In this document: positions 47,114 through 56,131 of the stretch, piece after piece
How the letters are laid out: every line of letters begins with the position of its first letter
How positions within the stretch are numbered: position 1 is the stretch's first letter
Source of the DNA: a bacterium
GTDB taxonomy: Bacteria > Planctomycetota > Planctomycetia > Kolteriales > Kolteriaceae
DNA: 58,325 bases
NCBI GenBank assembly: GCA_019753235.1
Contig: JAIELF010000008.1
Coordinates: forward strand, 1 to 58,325
Reading direction: 5' to 3'
Program-made: the position numbers and the translations under genes
The notes under the pieces: generated by a model
The model's database searches: none
Told to the model about the DNA's origin: nothing
Seen by the model: the letters and a program-made list of their open reading frames with translations, nothing else

Positions 47114-49705
47114 ATGTCGAACGGAATCATTCAAAGAAAGCGCTCGCGCCGAGAGGAGTCCCGGCCACTGCGGCTTGAACCTCTCGAGGATCGCCTCGTT
47201 TGTGACGCCTCGATGCCGATTCTCGGGCATATGGCCGAGCAAGTGGTCGCTCAGACGGCCAGCGCAACCGCCCAGATCACCGGACCCAACAAGATCACCT
47301 CAACAGGTTTCGAGAGCAATCTTGGAAGCTGGTGGACGGCTGGCGGCGTTAATCTTCAAGCGACGAGCGCGGCAGCAAAATCCGGTTCAAAGTCTCTGCT
47401 CGTGTCGGGCCGAACACAATCTTGGCATGGTGCCTATCACGACCTCGGTACCAATTGGACCGACGGCGCGGAACTCGGCATTGATGCGTGGGTCCGCCTG
47501 GCGGGCAGCGGATCGGACACCCTCTCGCTTCTGCTTCGGCAAGTCGACGGGCGCGGAGAGACCTTTCACTATGCCACCGACAATGTCGTTGGCGGGGACA
47601 AATGGTATCAGCTCTCTGCCGGCTGGACGCTGGACATTGCCGGCACCCTTACCGATCTGCGGCTGATGATTGTCGATCAGAACCCGACAACGAGTTTCTA
47701 TGTCGATGATGTCTCTGCGGGCCTCTTTGACTGGGAAGCGGCCGCCAACACTCGCATCGAACAGATTCGCAAGTCCGACGCGCGCATCAACATTGTCGAT
47801 CAGTTCGGCAATCCGCTGGAAGGAGCGACGATCGAGCTTCACCAAAAGTCAAGTGAGTTCGGTTTCGGCACCGCGATCAATCATGTCGGACTGGCGAACC
47901 CGACCTACGCCCATTTTGCCGCGAACAACTTCGAATGGGTCACGTTGGAATATGAACAGGGTTGGCCCTCGAATGAACCGACACGTGGTACAGAGACTTA
48001 CTTCGTCACCGACGCGATGGTGGCCTGGGCCCAAGCCAACGGTATGCAATTGCGAGGCCATCAGCTCTTCTGGTCGCAATCTCATCCGACCTGGGTGCCG
48101 GGCCTCTCCAATGCCGATCTGCAAGCAGAGATGCAGCAGCGACTCAACAGCGTCCTTAATCGCTATCGAGGCGACTACGCGCAATGGGACGTTTACAACG
48201 AGATGCTGCACGGCAACTTCTACGAGAGTCGGCTTGGCGACTCCATCATCCCCTGGATGTTCAACACCACAAAGCAACTCGACCCCAACACACAGCTTTT
48301 CCTTAACGACTACAACGTATTGGAAGGGGCAATGGCCGATGACATGGTCGCGCTCGTCGCGCGGCTTGCCAGTCAGGGAGTGAATGTCGATGGCATCGGC
48401 GTGCAAGGGCACTTTCCCGGCTCGATCGAGGCCTACACCATCCTCTCGCGGCTCGACGCTCTTCTCCAGACGGGCTTGCCCGTTTGGGCGACAGAGTTCG
48501 ATACACTCAATGCCGATGAAAACCTTCGGGCCGATCAACTCGAAAAGTTCTTCCGGCTGGCGTTCAGTCACTCTGCGATGGAAGGGATCATGCTTTGGGA
48601 CTTCTGGGGTGGCTCACCAGGTCGTGATCCCAGCCGAGCCCTGATGGACGCCGATGGCCGACTCAATGCCGCGGGCCAGCGATATCTCGACCTTCGGGCC
48701 GAGTGGAACACCAACATTTCCACCACGAGTGCAACCGGTGGCAGCTTGAACTGGCGAGGGTTTAATGGAAACTACGATGTCATCGTCCGGACCGCCGATG
48801 GCCAGACCATCACCACCAACCTTACACTCTCATCGGGGATTCCCAATCAGACATTCACGGTAACAGCGACAGTCTTGCCGCGCGTCGCCATCGTCGCCAA
48901 CGATGACACCTCGCTTGACGGCAGCTACCAGATACAGGTGAGCGCCCTCGATTATGTTGGGCGTCAATCGACCAGCCCGAGCTTCACCTACCAGATCGAT
49001 TGGAACAGCGACGGAACTTGGGACCAGTCGATCACCGGCGGCGCGACGGTCACCGCAACACGATCCATGACGACGCTCGGTTCACAGAACATCCGCGTGC
49101 GCGTTTCCGACTCGCGTGGAGCAGCCAGCCTCCCTGGGCAACACGCCGTCGCCGTCACCGGCTTTCAAGTGCAGACCACGGGTGGCGTTACGAACCTGAT
49201 TTGGTCAGGCACCTTCGGGCAAGATGTCGTGAACTTCACTCGGCTGACGCCAACGGTCGTGCAAGCAGATCTCCTCCGATCCGATGGGGTCGCTCGCGGC
49301 ATCTCTTACGGCTTCGAGGGAATCACAGGAAATATCTTGACCAACGGGTTGGGAGGCGCGGACCAGATTCAGTCGCTTACTCTTTCCTTTATCGGTCCCG
49401 CGGCAGAAGGGGTGTTCGACTCGGCAATGACGGCAAACGGTGCAACAAGTTCCTGGATCGCACGTATGAGTTATGCGTCCGCCATGCACACCTTCTCGCA
49501 AGCGATTGCTTTGTCCGTTTCTTCTAACGGAGGTTCTACCCGATTCATTCCGCCGGAGACTCGGGATCCACTTTCGTCCAGCGTTCATCAATCCAGCGTC
49601 AACGAATCGACAACCAACGAGGATCGCAAGAGATTGACTCGCCGGGAACAACCCACAGATCAAGTGTTCAGCATGATGTTCGACGACGAATCGTTCGTCA
49701 TCTGA
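47114..49705 (+). CDS. GH10 endo-1,4-beta-xylanase, multidomain, exported
   Basis: The 863-aa product has a basic N terminus containing RLEPLEDRLVCD, the LEPR-type leader of many planctomycete exported proteins. A CBM4_9-like carbohydrate-binding module follows (about residues 45-210), then a GH10 catalytic domain (about 235-540). The acid/base Glu is E363 in WDVYNEML and the nucleophile is E461 in VWATEFDTL. Xylan-binding motifs such as QLRGHQLFWSQSHPTWVP fit. Two or three beta-sandwich modules follow to the end. The start at 47114 has no clear ribosome-binding site; an ATG at 47078 is an alternative. A role in plant-polymer degradation fits. The gene lies between direct repeats. Confidence 0.92.
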   Translation: MSNGIIQRKRSRREESRPLRLEPLEDRLVCDASMPILGHMAEQVVAQTASATAQITGPNKITSTGFESNLGSWWTAGGVNLQATSAAAKSGSKSLLVSGRTQSWHGAYHDLGTNWTDGAELGIDAWVRLAGSGSDTLSLLLRQVDGRGETFHYATDNVVGGDKWYQLSAGWTLDIAGTLTDLRLMIVDQNPTTSFYVDDVSAGLFDWEAAANTRIEQIRKSDARINIVDQFGNPLEGATIELHQKSSEFGFGTAINHVGLANPTYAHFAANNFEWVTLEYEQGWPSNEPTRGTETYFVTDAMVAWAQANGMQLRGHQLFWSQSHPTWVPGLSNADLQAEMQQRLNSVLNRYRGDYAQWDVYNEMLHGNFYESRLGDSIIPWMFNTTKQLDPNTQLFLNDYNVLEGAMADDMVALVARLASQGVNVDGIGVQGHFPGSIEAYTILSRLDALLQTGLPVWATEFDTLNADENLRADQLEKFFRLAFSHSAMEGIMLWDFWGGSPGRDPSRALMDADGRLNAAGQRYLDLRAEWNTNISTTSATGGSLNWRGFNGNYDVIVRTADGQTITTNLTLSSGIPNQTFTVTATVLPRVAIVANDDTSLDGSYQIQVSALDYVGRQSTSPSFTYQIDWNSDGTWDQSITGGATVTATRSMTTLGSQNIRVRVSDSRGAASLPGQHAVAVTGFQVQTTGGVTNLIWSGTFGQDVVNFTRLTPTVVQADLLRSDGVARGISYGFEGITGNILTNGLGGADQIQSLTLSFIGPAAEGVFDSAMTANGATSSWIARMSYASAMHTFSQAIALSVSSNGGSTRFIPPETRDPLSSSVHQSSVNESTTNEDRKRLTRREQPTDQVFSMMFDDESFVI

Positions 49706-50275
49706 GTTGCCAAGCCGATGATGAAGGTTCGCCACGAAAGCCGGAAACGGGATTCACGATCCATGGAAAGGCGTTCACTTTTGCTGCGCGAACTCCACGG
49801 GGCGACACGGGAGAATACGAAATGGGAAGCGGGCCTCTGCCGACGGGAGACGAAAGCTCGACCAACGAGCCCCCGCGTGCTGATAGCCTGTCCCCGCTTC
49901 GCCTACACGATCTCCTCGCCCTTAGATGAGGTTGATTCTGATGAAGAAACTATCCATCTGCCCCAGCTTTCCAGCCGTAGTCAAAACAATCGTTAAACCC
50001 GGCAATTTCCCGAACTTCGCGGGCCGGGTTATCCGATGAACCACCATAACCGGACTTTTCGGCTTCATCGGTACATTCCTATTCCTCTTAACACGAGGAA
50101 AGGGGGCGGATGGGGCGGGTCGAGTCCGTGATCGGAAGCGGGCGAGCCCTCTTGCGAGAGTCGGCAACCTGACCCAGCAAACCCTTTCCAAGAGGGTGAC
50201 GCTGGAGAGTTTCGCACACGCGGCAACGCGGACGACACGCTTCTCGTCGACGATGGCTTGGATGAGGAACATCCG
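49706..50275. other. Intergenic region with a degenerate paralogue fragment
   Basis: About 570 bp between the xylanase and the outer-membrane-like gene. It contains the second direct-repeat copy (49839-49885) and a hairpin-forming sequence near 49996-50030 (8-bp stem AACCCGGC) without a T-run. Apart from the repeat I see no gene. Frames such as 49718-49996 plus have no recognisable product. Confidence 0.5.
49839..49885 (+). pseudogene. Fragment resembling the 3' end of the 97-aa membrane-protein gene
   Basis: In frame, 49839-49883 reads ADGRRKLDQRAPAC followed by TGA, identical to the end of the protein at 46284-46577 apart from Trp to Gly. Upstream similarity fades quickly and no start or membrane helix can be found, so this is a remnant. 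It is copy 2 of the direct repeat around the xylanase gene. Confidence 0.6.
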
Positions 50276-51256
50276 ATGCGACACGGGATCGGGATCGGTA
50301 TTGGAGTGGCACTCGCGGTTCTGGCCGGGGTTCGGCCTGCTTGGTCACAAGAGGAACCGATCACGCCACCGCCAGGCAAGTCGCGCGTCTTTTCCCCATC
50401 GAATGACGGGGCGGTCGAGGATTTGACAGGTGAGGCGGGGACCGAAGTCATTTCGTCGACCCCCTCGGATACGGCAACCTCGACGATCGCCTGTTACGAC
50501 GACGAGTGCGCCTTGCACGAATCGAAATGTTTGTCTCGCTTCAAAGCCCATGTCGGTCGCGGGCATAAGTTTGGCCTGGGACTGCGTGGACTAGGGAATC
50601 GGCTTCTCAACGACGACGGCACTCCCTGTGACAGCTACGAGTGTGCTGACTGTTACAGCAAATGGGACTGCGAGAAGAGAGTCTACATCGGATACGTCCG
50701 AGGTTCCGCGCAGAACCAATCAACCCGACTGGCCGTCAACGATCTGGACGGAGCCCAAGTCGGTGCCGAGTTTCTTCCTTGGGTCTGTCAGGATGGATCG
50801 GTCGTTTTCGCGCGGACCGGCTTTACGGTGATGTGGCAATACTCTCATTTCATCGGCGGCGAACAAGAGGGACAGATCGTCAGTCGCGCATCGGGAGGAA
50901 CGATCGCCTCGCAAGATGGAAGCATGAACAGTCTGATTCTCGCTCCGACGTATCGCGTCGATTTCGATCTCTTCGGCATCCGACTGAGCCCAAACGCCAT
51001 GGCGGGTATCACGTTCGATTGGATCAACGTCAACGGAAGACCCGGGACGGGCGGAGAGTCGATTGCCGTCGACTCGTTCAAGCTGACCGGCTTTGATGCT
51101 GGCTTCTATGGCAAGATGGCACTGGATGTCGGCATCACCGAGAAGATCAATTTCTCGATCGGCTTGGACTATCGCGCTTCTTCGTCGGACGTGCTACAAG
51201 ACAACGAACTTCGTCGGCATCTAGGTGTTGTTATCGGCATGAGCCACACCTTCTAA
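50276..51256 (+). CDS. Secreted outer-membrane-like beta-barrel protein with Cys-rich region
   Basis: The 326-aa product has a signal peptide (MRHGIGIGIGVALAVLAGVR, cleavage after AWS). A low-complexity linker is followed by a segment with seven cysteines (residues about 75-145, for example CYDDECALHESKC and CDSYECADCYSKWDC). The rest consists of amphipathic beta strands with aromatic residues and ends in F (VVIGMSHTF). The terminal Phe and alternating strands suggest an outer-membrane barrel. GAGGAA precedes the ATG at 50276; a TTG at 50258 in the same frame is an alternative. I do not recognise a named family. Surface localisation is inferred. Confidence 0.7.
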   Translation: MRHGIGIGIGVALAVLAGVRPAWSQEEPITPPPGKSRVFSPSNDGAVEDLTGEAGTEVISSTPSDTATSTIACYDDECALHESKCLSRFKAHVGRGHKFGLGLRGLGNRLLNDDGTPCDSYECADCYSKWDCEKRVYIGYVRGSAQNQSTRLAVNDLDGAQVGAEFLPWVCQDGSVVFARTGFTVMWQYSHFIGGEQEGQIVSRASGGTIASQDGSMNSLILAPTYRVDFDLFGIRLSPNAMAGITFDWINVNGRPGTGGESIAVDSFKLTGFDAGFYGKMALDVGITEKINFSIGLDYRASSSDVLQDNELRRHLGVVIGMSHTF

Positions 51257-51332
51257 CCAGAGCCGGCGTCGTGATCAACACGAACACCCTCGCCAAAACG
51301 CCCGCGTTGTTGATCTGCGAGGATTGGTCCGA

Positions 51333-54077
51333 CTAAGGCTCTGCCTTATCTCGAAAAGGCTTTTGCTCGCGGTATAGATCTCGACGGTGCTGACATTCCT
51401 GCAATAGACTTTCGTCGCGGTCGGCCTCGGCCTTTTGGATGGCTCGATCGATGGTCGTCATCGCGAGATCCCATTTCCCGATCTCCGCATAAGAAGCGGC
51501 TAACGTGTCGAGAAACGCTGCCGACACTTGCGGGTCGGCGAGGCAGTCCTCGGCCATTTGAACGGCCTCCTCGCCATTACGCCACTCGTCCACCGGGGCG
51601 GTTGCCAATAACCAAGCCAACTGATTGGCCGCCAGCTTCGTCCCCTCTTCTAAAACAAGCGCTCGCCGAAGCGAGGTGATCGCCCCTGCCCAATCTCCCT
51701 TGCCCCGCTGCGCATCTGACAGACCCATGAGAAGAACTGCTCGCTGGCCCTTCTCTCGTTCGGGCACGCGAGAGAGAGCATCCTCGTATTCGCCCGCCGC
51801 TTCTTCATATCGGCGCAGCTTCAATAGCGCCTCGCTGAGCCCCTGCTGCGCGACCAGGTTCGATGGATCCAGCCGAAGTGTCTCCATGAATTCGGCGCGG
51901 GCTCTATCCCAATCCTTCAATGAAACCAACGCGGAGGCTAGGTAGAAATGCGTCCGCGGATCCTCGCGATCAAGATCGAGAGCCAGTTCCAATTGATCTT
52001 TCGCGCCAAGCCATTTCGATTGATTCATCAGAACCAATCCTCGCTCTCGAAACGCCAATGAAAAGCTTGGGTCGCTGCCCGTCGCTTGGGCCAACTTCTC
52101 CTCCGCTTTGACCCAGTCTTGCCGGACCATGTCGGCCAAACCCCATCGCAAATACAACATCGCCAGTTCGCGTGGATCGGACCGAGCCTCCTTTCGCAAC
52201 GAACTGATCGCGTCGGCAAACGCCCGGTCGGCAGCCTCGTAGTTCTTCTGAACAACCTCGATCCCCGCCGCCCGGCTGAGAGCTTGCCAATACTCGCTCG
52301 ACCCGAGTGGAATCCGTCGGTACTCTTGCTGCGCGCCTGCCCAGTCTTCCCGCCCCTCGAGAAGTTCTCCTAATTGCAGACGGGCAGCATGATCGGAGGG
52401 ATTCCACTGGAGAATCTGACGATAGAGGATCTCGGCTTCGCTCGATCGGCCCGTCTGAGCCAATTGTCGCGCTCGATCGATCGAACCTGCCGAGGGCCAA
52501 ATCCGCCGAATAAGTCGACGCGTCGTTTCGTCGGCGGACTCGCTTGGAACCTCTCGGGCTTTGTAGACAAAGAGTCGAGATGTCTTCCATCGCGGCTGCT
52601 CGCGTCGCTCTTTGGCTCGAGGATAGATAAGCTCGTCGCCGGCTTCGGGAAGGGGAATCGTCCATTCGTGATTGGCGGCATAACGATTGCGAAGGTAGAC
52701 CACCGAAAGACGCGGCGGCGGATCGGTCCGAATATCATCGATCGGCTTAAATCGACGAGTCGTCGGCCCACCCAAGGAATAACCCTCGAAGGGTTCGCGA
52801 ACATACCCCAGGGCTGGAAGAGAAAGATAATGAACCATCGGCGGAACGGTGGCGACAGTCGTATCTCGGCCCCGCTCCAGCAGCGATAGGAGACCCTCTA
52901 CCTGCAAGGCATGATCCGTGTCGAGGTATTCCCGACTTCGCTCGCGCAGCGAGCTTGTTCGGTAATCGATCGAATTCGGAATGGCAGGAAGCATCATCCC
53001 AGTCGAGTTGACGAGTTGAAACACCGCGATCACAAAAAAGAACGAGATCGACGCCGGCCTGAACTTCGGCCAAGAGAATGCAACCCAACCCATGATCAGA
53101 AATAGGAACGGGATCACGATCGCCAGCTCGGCCGGTGTCGCTCCCGTGATCACCAATCGAATAAAGACAAAGAGGATAACCAATCCGCCGAGCAGGATCG
53201 GAGGATCCAGCAACGAAAAGCCTGTCGGGGCTTCTGTCGGGTCGGTCATGGTGGTCTCGGAGCGATCACTCCATCGACCCAGGGCAGCCAGCGCGATCAT
53301 CGTTATCGCGAGATAAACCAGAAGGTCCGGCGACCACCACCAGATATCGACGATCGGGCTGGTGCCGAACGCCGGTGAGGGGACCCATCCCCCCAGATGT
53401 TCGTTGCTGTCCCATCGGCTGGCGAGCAGAGCGATCATGCCGATCAGTCCCAGACCGTGAACGACGAGACTCCCTCGCCCCGCCCTCGGCGAGCCCAGAA
53501 TCAAGCCCAAAATCGAGTAGACGAATCCCGCCGCCAGATAACTGATGGCCGTCCATTTGAAAAGGCAGGCCAGGATCGCGAGCAGTCCTCCTAAGAATCC
53601 ATGCCCGCGCAACAGCAGGATGCCGGCCAATATCAGAAGCACGACGACGGGGAAATCGATCCCCATCAGTTCCATCTGCACGGTCACCACCGGAGCCGAC
53701 AAGATTCCGACGGCAACGATCGCCGCTCCTCCCAAGCCAGCGCGACTCCAAAGATAACCCACGAGCGCTAGCGCCATCACGGAGGCCAAAGAGAACTGAA
53801 CGATGCGGTAGATGAGCATCAAGAGGTTCGGGGAATCGGGGATGATCCGCATCAGCCCCGCTAAAAATGCCGGGAGAATGCTTGATCGATAGAGGGTCGG
53901 GGCCGGCGTGGCCGAGCTATCGACATCGCCCCAGGCGACGGCCGACGCTTGCGTGAATAGGCCCGTTGCGGCCGACCCGTAAGGCCGCTGAACCAATACG
54001 TCCCAGCGCCAAAGCGTCAGCAACGCGGTCAAAACGAGAAATGCGAAGACCCAATAAAGGGAATTTCGGAGATTCAT
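51333..54077 (-). CDS. Membrane protein with TPR domain, 914 aa
   Basis: The N-terminal half (about residues 1-420) has roughly ten membrane helices with a glycosyltransferase-like soluble loop pattern (FTQASAVAWGDVDSSATPAP). The C-terminal half (about 500-900) is a string of TPR units such as NPSDHAARLQLGELLEGRED, DPSFSLAFRERGLVLMNQSK and DPRTHFYLASALVSLKDWDR. This resembles PMT/TMTC-type proteins that act on surface glycans, but the catalytic motif is not certain. The open frame to 54443 is long, but the ATG at 54077 begins just before the first helix; an in-frame ATG at 54119 is an alternative. It is divergent from the PEP-CTERM-like gene. Confidence 0.8.
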   Translation of the reverse strand: MNLRNSLYWVFAFLVLTALLTLWRWDVLVQRPYGSAATGLFTQASAVAWGDVDSSATPAPTLYRSSILPAFLAGLMRIIPDSPNLLMLIYRIVQFSLASVMALALVGYLWSRAGLGGAAIVAVGILSAPVVTVQMELMGIDFPVVVLLILAGILLLRGHGFLGGLLAILACLFKWTAISYLAAGFVYSILGLILGSPRAGRGSLVVHGLGLIGMIALLASRWDSNEHLGGWVPSPAFGTSPIVDIWWWSPDLLVYLAITMIALAALGRWSDRSETTMTDPTEAPTGFSLLDPPILLGGLVILFVFIRLVITGATPAELAIVIPFLFLIMGWVAFSWPKFRPASISFFFVIAVFQLVNSTGMMLPAIPNSIDYRTSSLRERSREYLDTDHALQVEGLLSLLERGRDTTVATVPPMVHYLSLPALGYVREPFEGYSLGGPTTRRFKPIDDIRTDPPPRLSVVYLRNRYAANHEWTIPLPEAGDELIYPRAKERREQPRWKTSRLFVYKAREVPSESADETTRRLIRRIWPSAGSIDRARQLAQTGRSSEAEILYRQILQWNPSDHAARLQLGELLEGREDWAGAQQEYRRIPLGSSEYWQALSRAAGIEVVQKNYEAADRAFADAISSLRKEARSDPRELAMLYLRWGLADMVRQDWVKAEEKLAQATGSDPSFSLAFRERGLVLMNQSKWLGAKDQLELALDLDREDPRTHFYLASALVSLKDWDRARAEFMETLRLDPSNLVAQQGLSEALLKLRRYEEAAGEYEDALSRVPEREKGQRAVLLMGLSDAQRGKGDWAGAITSLRRALVLEEGTKLAANQLAWLLATAPVDEWRNGEEAVQMAEDCLADPQVSAAFLDTLAASYAEIGKWDLAMTTIDRAIQKAEADRDESLLQECQHRRDLYREQKPFRDKAEP

Positions 54078-54500
54078 GTTTGGTTCCGTCGCCTCGCTCG
54101 ATCGGGGCCCCATCGGCATGGGGTAGCCCTCACCGGCACCGCTGTCGGGCAGAGTCCGACCAAACTTACGATATGGCAGGACGATTCCATGGGCGATCTG
54201 CCGCTTGTTTCCGAGAAAGCAAAAAGGGGCGTCCGCTCCCCGGCTAGGAGAAGTCGCTATTTCCGCCTGACTGAGCGACCCCAAGACGGTCCAAATCAGT
54301 CTGACGGGATAAAGCCCCCAGATTTGCAGAATTCTCCTTGCGACTATTTTCCAGTTGGTTAGACTAGCGGGAGTGCATTTCGATGAGGCCCCGTTTATCC
54401 CAGTTTCAAGCAATTCGATCGGGAGACGGAGGAGTCGAGACATCCGCTCACGAGTGGTCCCTCGCTGACAGATGCCTCGGAAGAGGAGGGTGTTAGATTC
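54078..54500. other. Divergent intergenic region with a promoter candidate
   Basis: A 423-bp gap between the TPR gene start and the PEP-CTERM-like gene. It contains the promoter candidate listed separately and a small GC hairpin (near 54224-54242). No gene or riboswitch is recognisable. Confidence 0.5.
54338..54365 (+). promoter_or_regulatory. Candidate sigma70-type promoter of the second PEP-CTERM-like gene
   Basis: TTGCGA (54338-54343) and TAGACT (54360-54365) are separated by 16 nt, close to the TTGACA/TATAAT pattern. Transcription would start about 125 bp before the ATG at 54501. Confidence 0.45.
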
Positions 54501-55766
54501 ATGAAACGCTCTATGCGTGTTTTTTCTCTGGGTGTTTTAACGGCTGTCGTTTCTTCCCAATCATGGGGAGCGACGGTCGACCGAAACTTCAACATCTCGA
54601 CGGGCAACCTGACGTCGTCCATCTCGCTCAACGGCAATCTGGGAATTTCAAGCCAGAACGGACGAGTGACGTTGCAAGTCGCCAATATCGCCGGTACGCC
54701 GGTCAGCGTGGGGGCTGACGTCACGATCCCCTCTCAGAATGTACCTCTCAGCCTCAATCCAAACCCGACGCCGATCAACAATCCGGTGACGGGTAATTTC
54801 GTTATTCGTGGCGAAGACGACTTCAAGGCCGTTGGACCTGACCCAAATGATGGCGGCGATTACCAACTTGTTCCTGGATCAGACGGTCTCTTCGATGATG
54901 GTTTGATCAAAAACAGCGCCATGGACCTCATCGTTCAGAGTCTCAACGCGAACCTCATCAACCAGAATTTCCAGACCAACCAAGCTATCATCAATGGCAA
55001 CGTGGGACTGAACATTCTGGGATTGACGACCGTGAACTTCGGTGCCCAGATTTCCGGCGTCGTGAATGGCAACGCGAGTGCATCGTTTGCATCCACCGGC
55101 CCCAGCAACTTAATCATCGGGGCTCAAGACAACTCGACCTTCCCTGACGGGAATCATCCTTTCATCAATCCGTCCAACCCGAACGCAAACGCCAGCCCAA
55201 CAGGTGTTCAAAACTTGGGCGTGGCGGGAATCTTCGGCCTGCCAGGCGATCTGTCGGGAGCAATCACCGCGGGACTCAGCGGGAATGTCAGGGTCGATCT
55301 GGGAATCTTCGGCAGCATCAACCAAAGCCTTGGAAGCTTGGTCAACCTCTCTCAGCCTTTGAACCAAGCCTTCGCTCTGCTCGGAAACTTGGTTGCCAAG
55401 CAGGTTCCGACCCCAAGCTTGACTAGTGATGACTTGTCGGTTCTCACCTCGTTCGACTTCGCGTCGTTGGGTCTGAACCTGTCGCTGCCGATCAGCTTTG
55501 CCGGTTCGCAGGTCTTCAATGTTGACTTTAAGGTTCCCATCGCAAATCTGGGCATCTTTGGCTCGGTCACCTTCGACGGAGGCTTCACCGGCACCGTCAA
55601 CTACAACCTGTCCGGAACGGCGGCCATCGCTCCCCCCGCTTATTCTGCGGGCGGCTCGATCACCAATGCCGTCAACGTTCCTGAAGCGAACGCTTTGATC
55701 CTGCTCGGCGCGATTGGCTTCGGTGCCACCGCTCTGCAGTTCTCTCGTCGCCGACAGGCCAAGTAA
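54501..55766 (+). CDS. Secreted protein with PEP-CTERM-like sorting tail
   Basis: The 421-aa product has a signal peptide (MKRSMRVFSLGVLTAVVSSQ, cleavage near SWG). A long Asn/Ser/Gly/Ile-rich, repeat-like beta domain without a known family follows. The C-terminal tail is NVPEANALILLGAIGFGATA with the basic end QFSRRRQAK. This is the exosortase-type layout, again with PEA instead of PEP. GGAGG precedes the ATG. It is a single-gene unit with a promoter candidate upstream and a strong terminator downstream. It shares its tail with the product at 18745, so one sorting enzyme probably handles both. Confidence 0.88.
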   Translation: MKRSMRVFSLGVLTAVVSSQSWGATVDRNFNISTGNLTSSISLNGNLGISSQNGRVTLQVANIAGTPVSVGADVTIPSQNVPLSLNPNPTPINNPVTGNFVIRGEDDFKAVGPDPNDGGDYQLVPGSDGLFDDGLIKNSAMDLIVQSLNANLINQNFQTNQAIINGNVGLNILGLTTVNFGAQISGVVNGNASASFASTGPSNLIIGAQDNSTFPDGNHPFINPSNPNANASPTGVQNLGVAGIFGLPGDLSGAITAGLSGNVRVDLGIFGSINQSLGSLVNLSQPLNQAFALLGNLVAKQVPTPSLTSDDLSVLTSFDFASLGLNLSLPISFAGSQVFNVDFKVPIANLGIFGSVTFDGGFTGTVNYNLSGTAAIAPPAYSAGGSITNAVNVPEANALILLGAIGFGATALQFSRRRQAK

Positions 55767-55812
55767 AGAAAGAGCCGCCCTGGACCAGGGGCTGGCTTCA
55801 TTCTTCGAAATC

Positions 55813-55850
55813 AAACACCCTCGCTCGGCCTAAAACCAGCGAGGGTGTTT
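55813..55850 (+). terminator. Strong terminator after the second PEP-CTERM-like gene
   Basis: A perfect 13-bp stem (AAACACCCTCGCT at 55813-55825 with AGCGAGGGTGTTT at 55838-55850) has a 12-nt loop and is followed by CTTTT. A weaker GC hairpin lies just upstream near 55773-55799. Confidence 0.9.
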
Positions 55851-56131
55851 CTTTTACATCCCGCACCATTCTTCGATACCTCTGTCCCGCGCAGGCTTAT
55901 CGCCCTGAGGCATCCAAGAAAATGAAATGAACGCTCTTCCGCCATAGAGATGGGCGACCATAATCTCATGAAGGGGCCGCGCGAATCGCCTGGAGATCAA
56001 CTCACGCCAACGCAAGTGCTGTTTCCTCGTGAGAGCACGATGGCCGGCGATGAATCCCAATGAAAGAAAAGATGCCGCGAACACTTTTAGAACAACTCTC
56101 GACCCTGAAATGAGGATGCAAAACACCCTGC

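Noticed and set aside
51273..51315. Inverted repeat GATCAACA/TGTTGATC as a terminator
   Set aside because: The loop is 27 nt and there is no T-run on either strand.
55854..56126. Minus-strand ORF of 90 codons between the terminator and the HTTM gene
   Set aside because: Its stop lies next to the terminator, there is no ribosome-binding site of note and the product is not recognisable.
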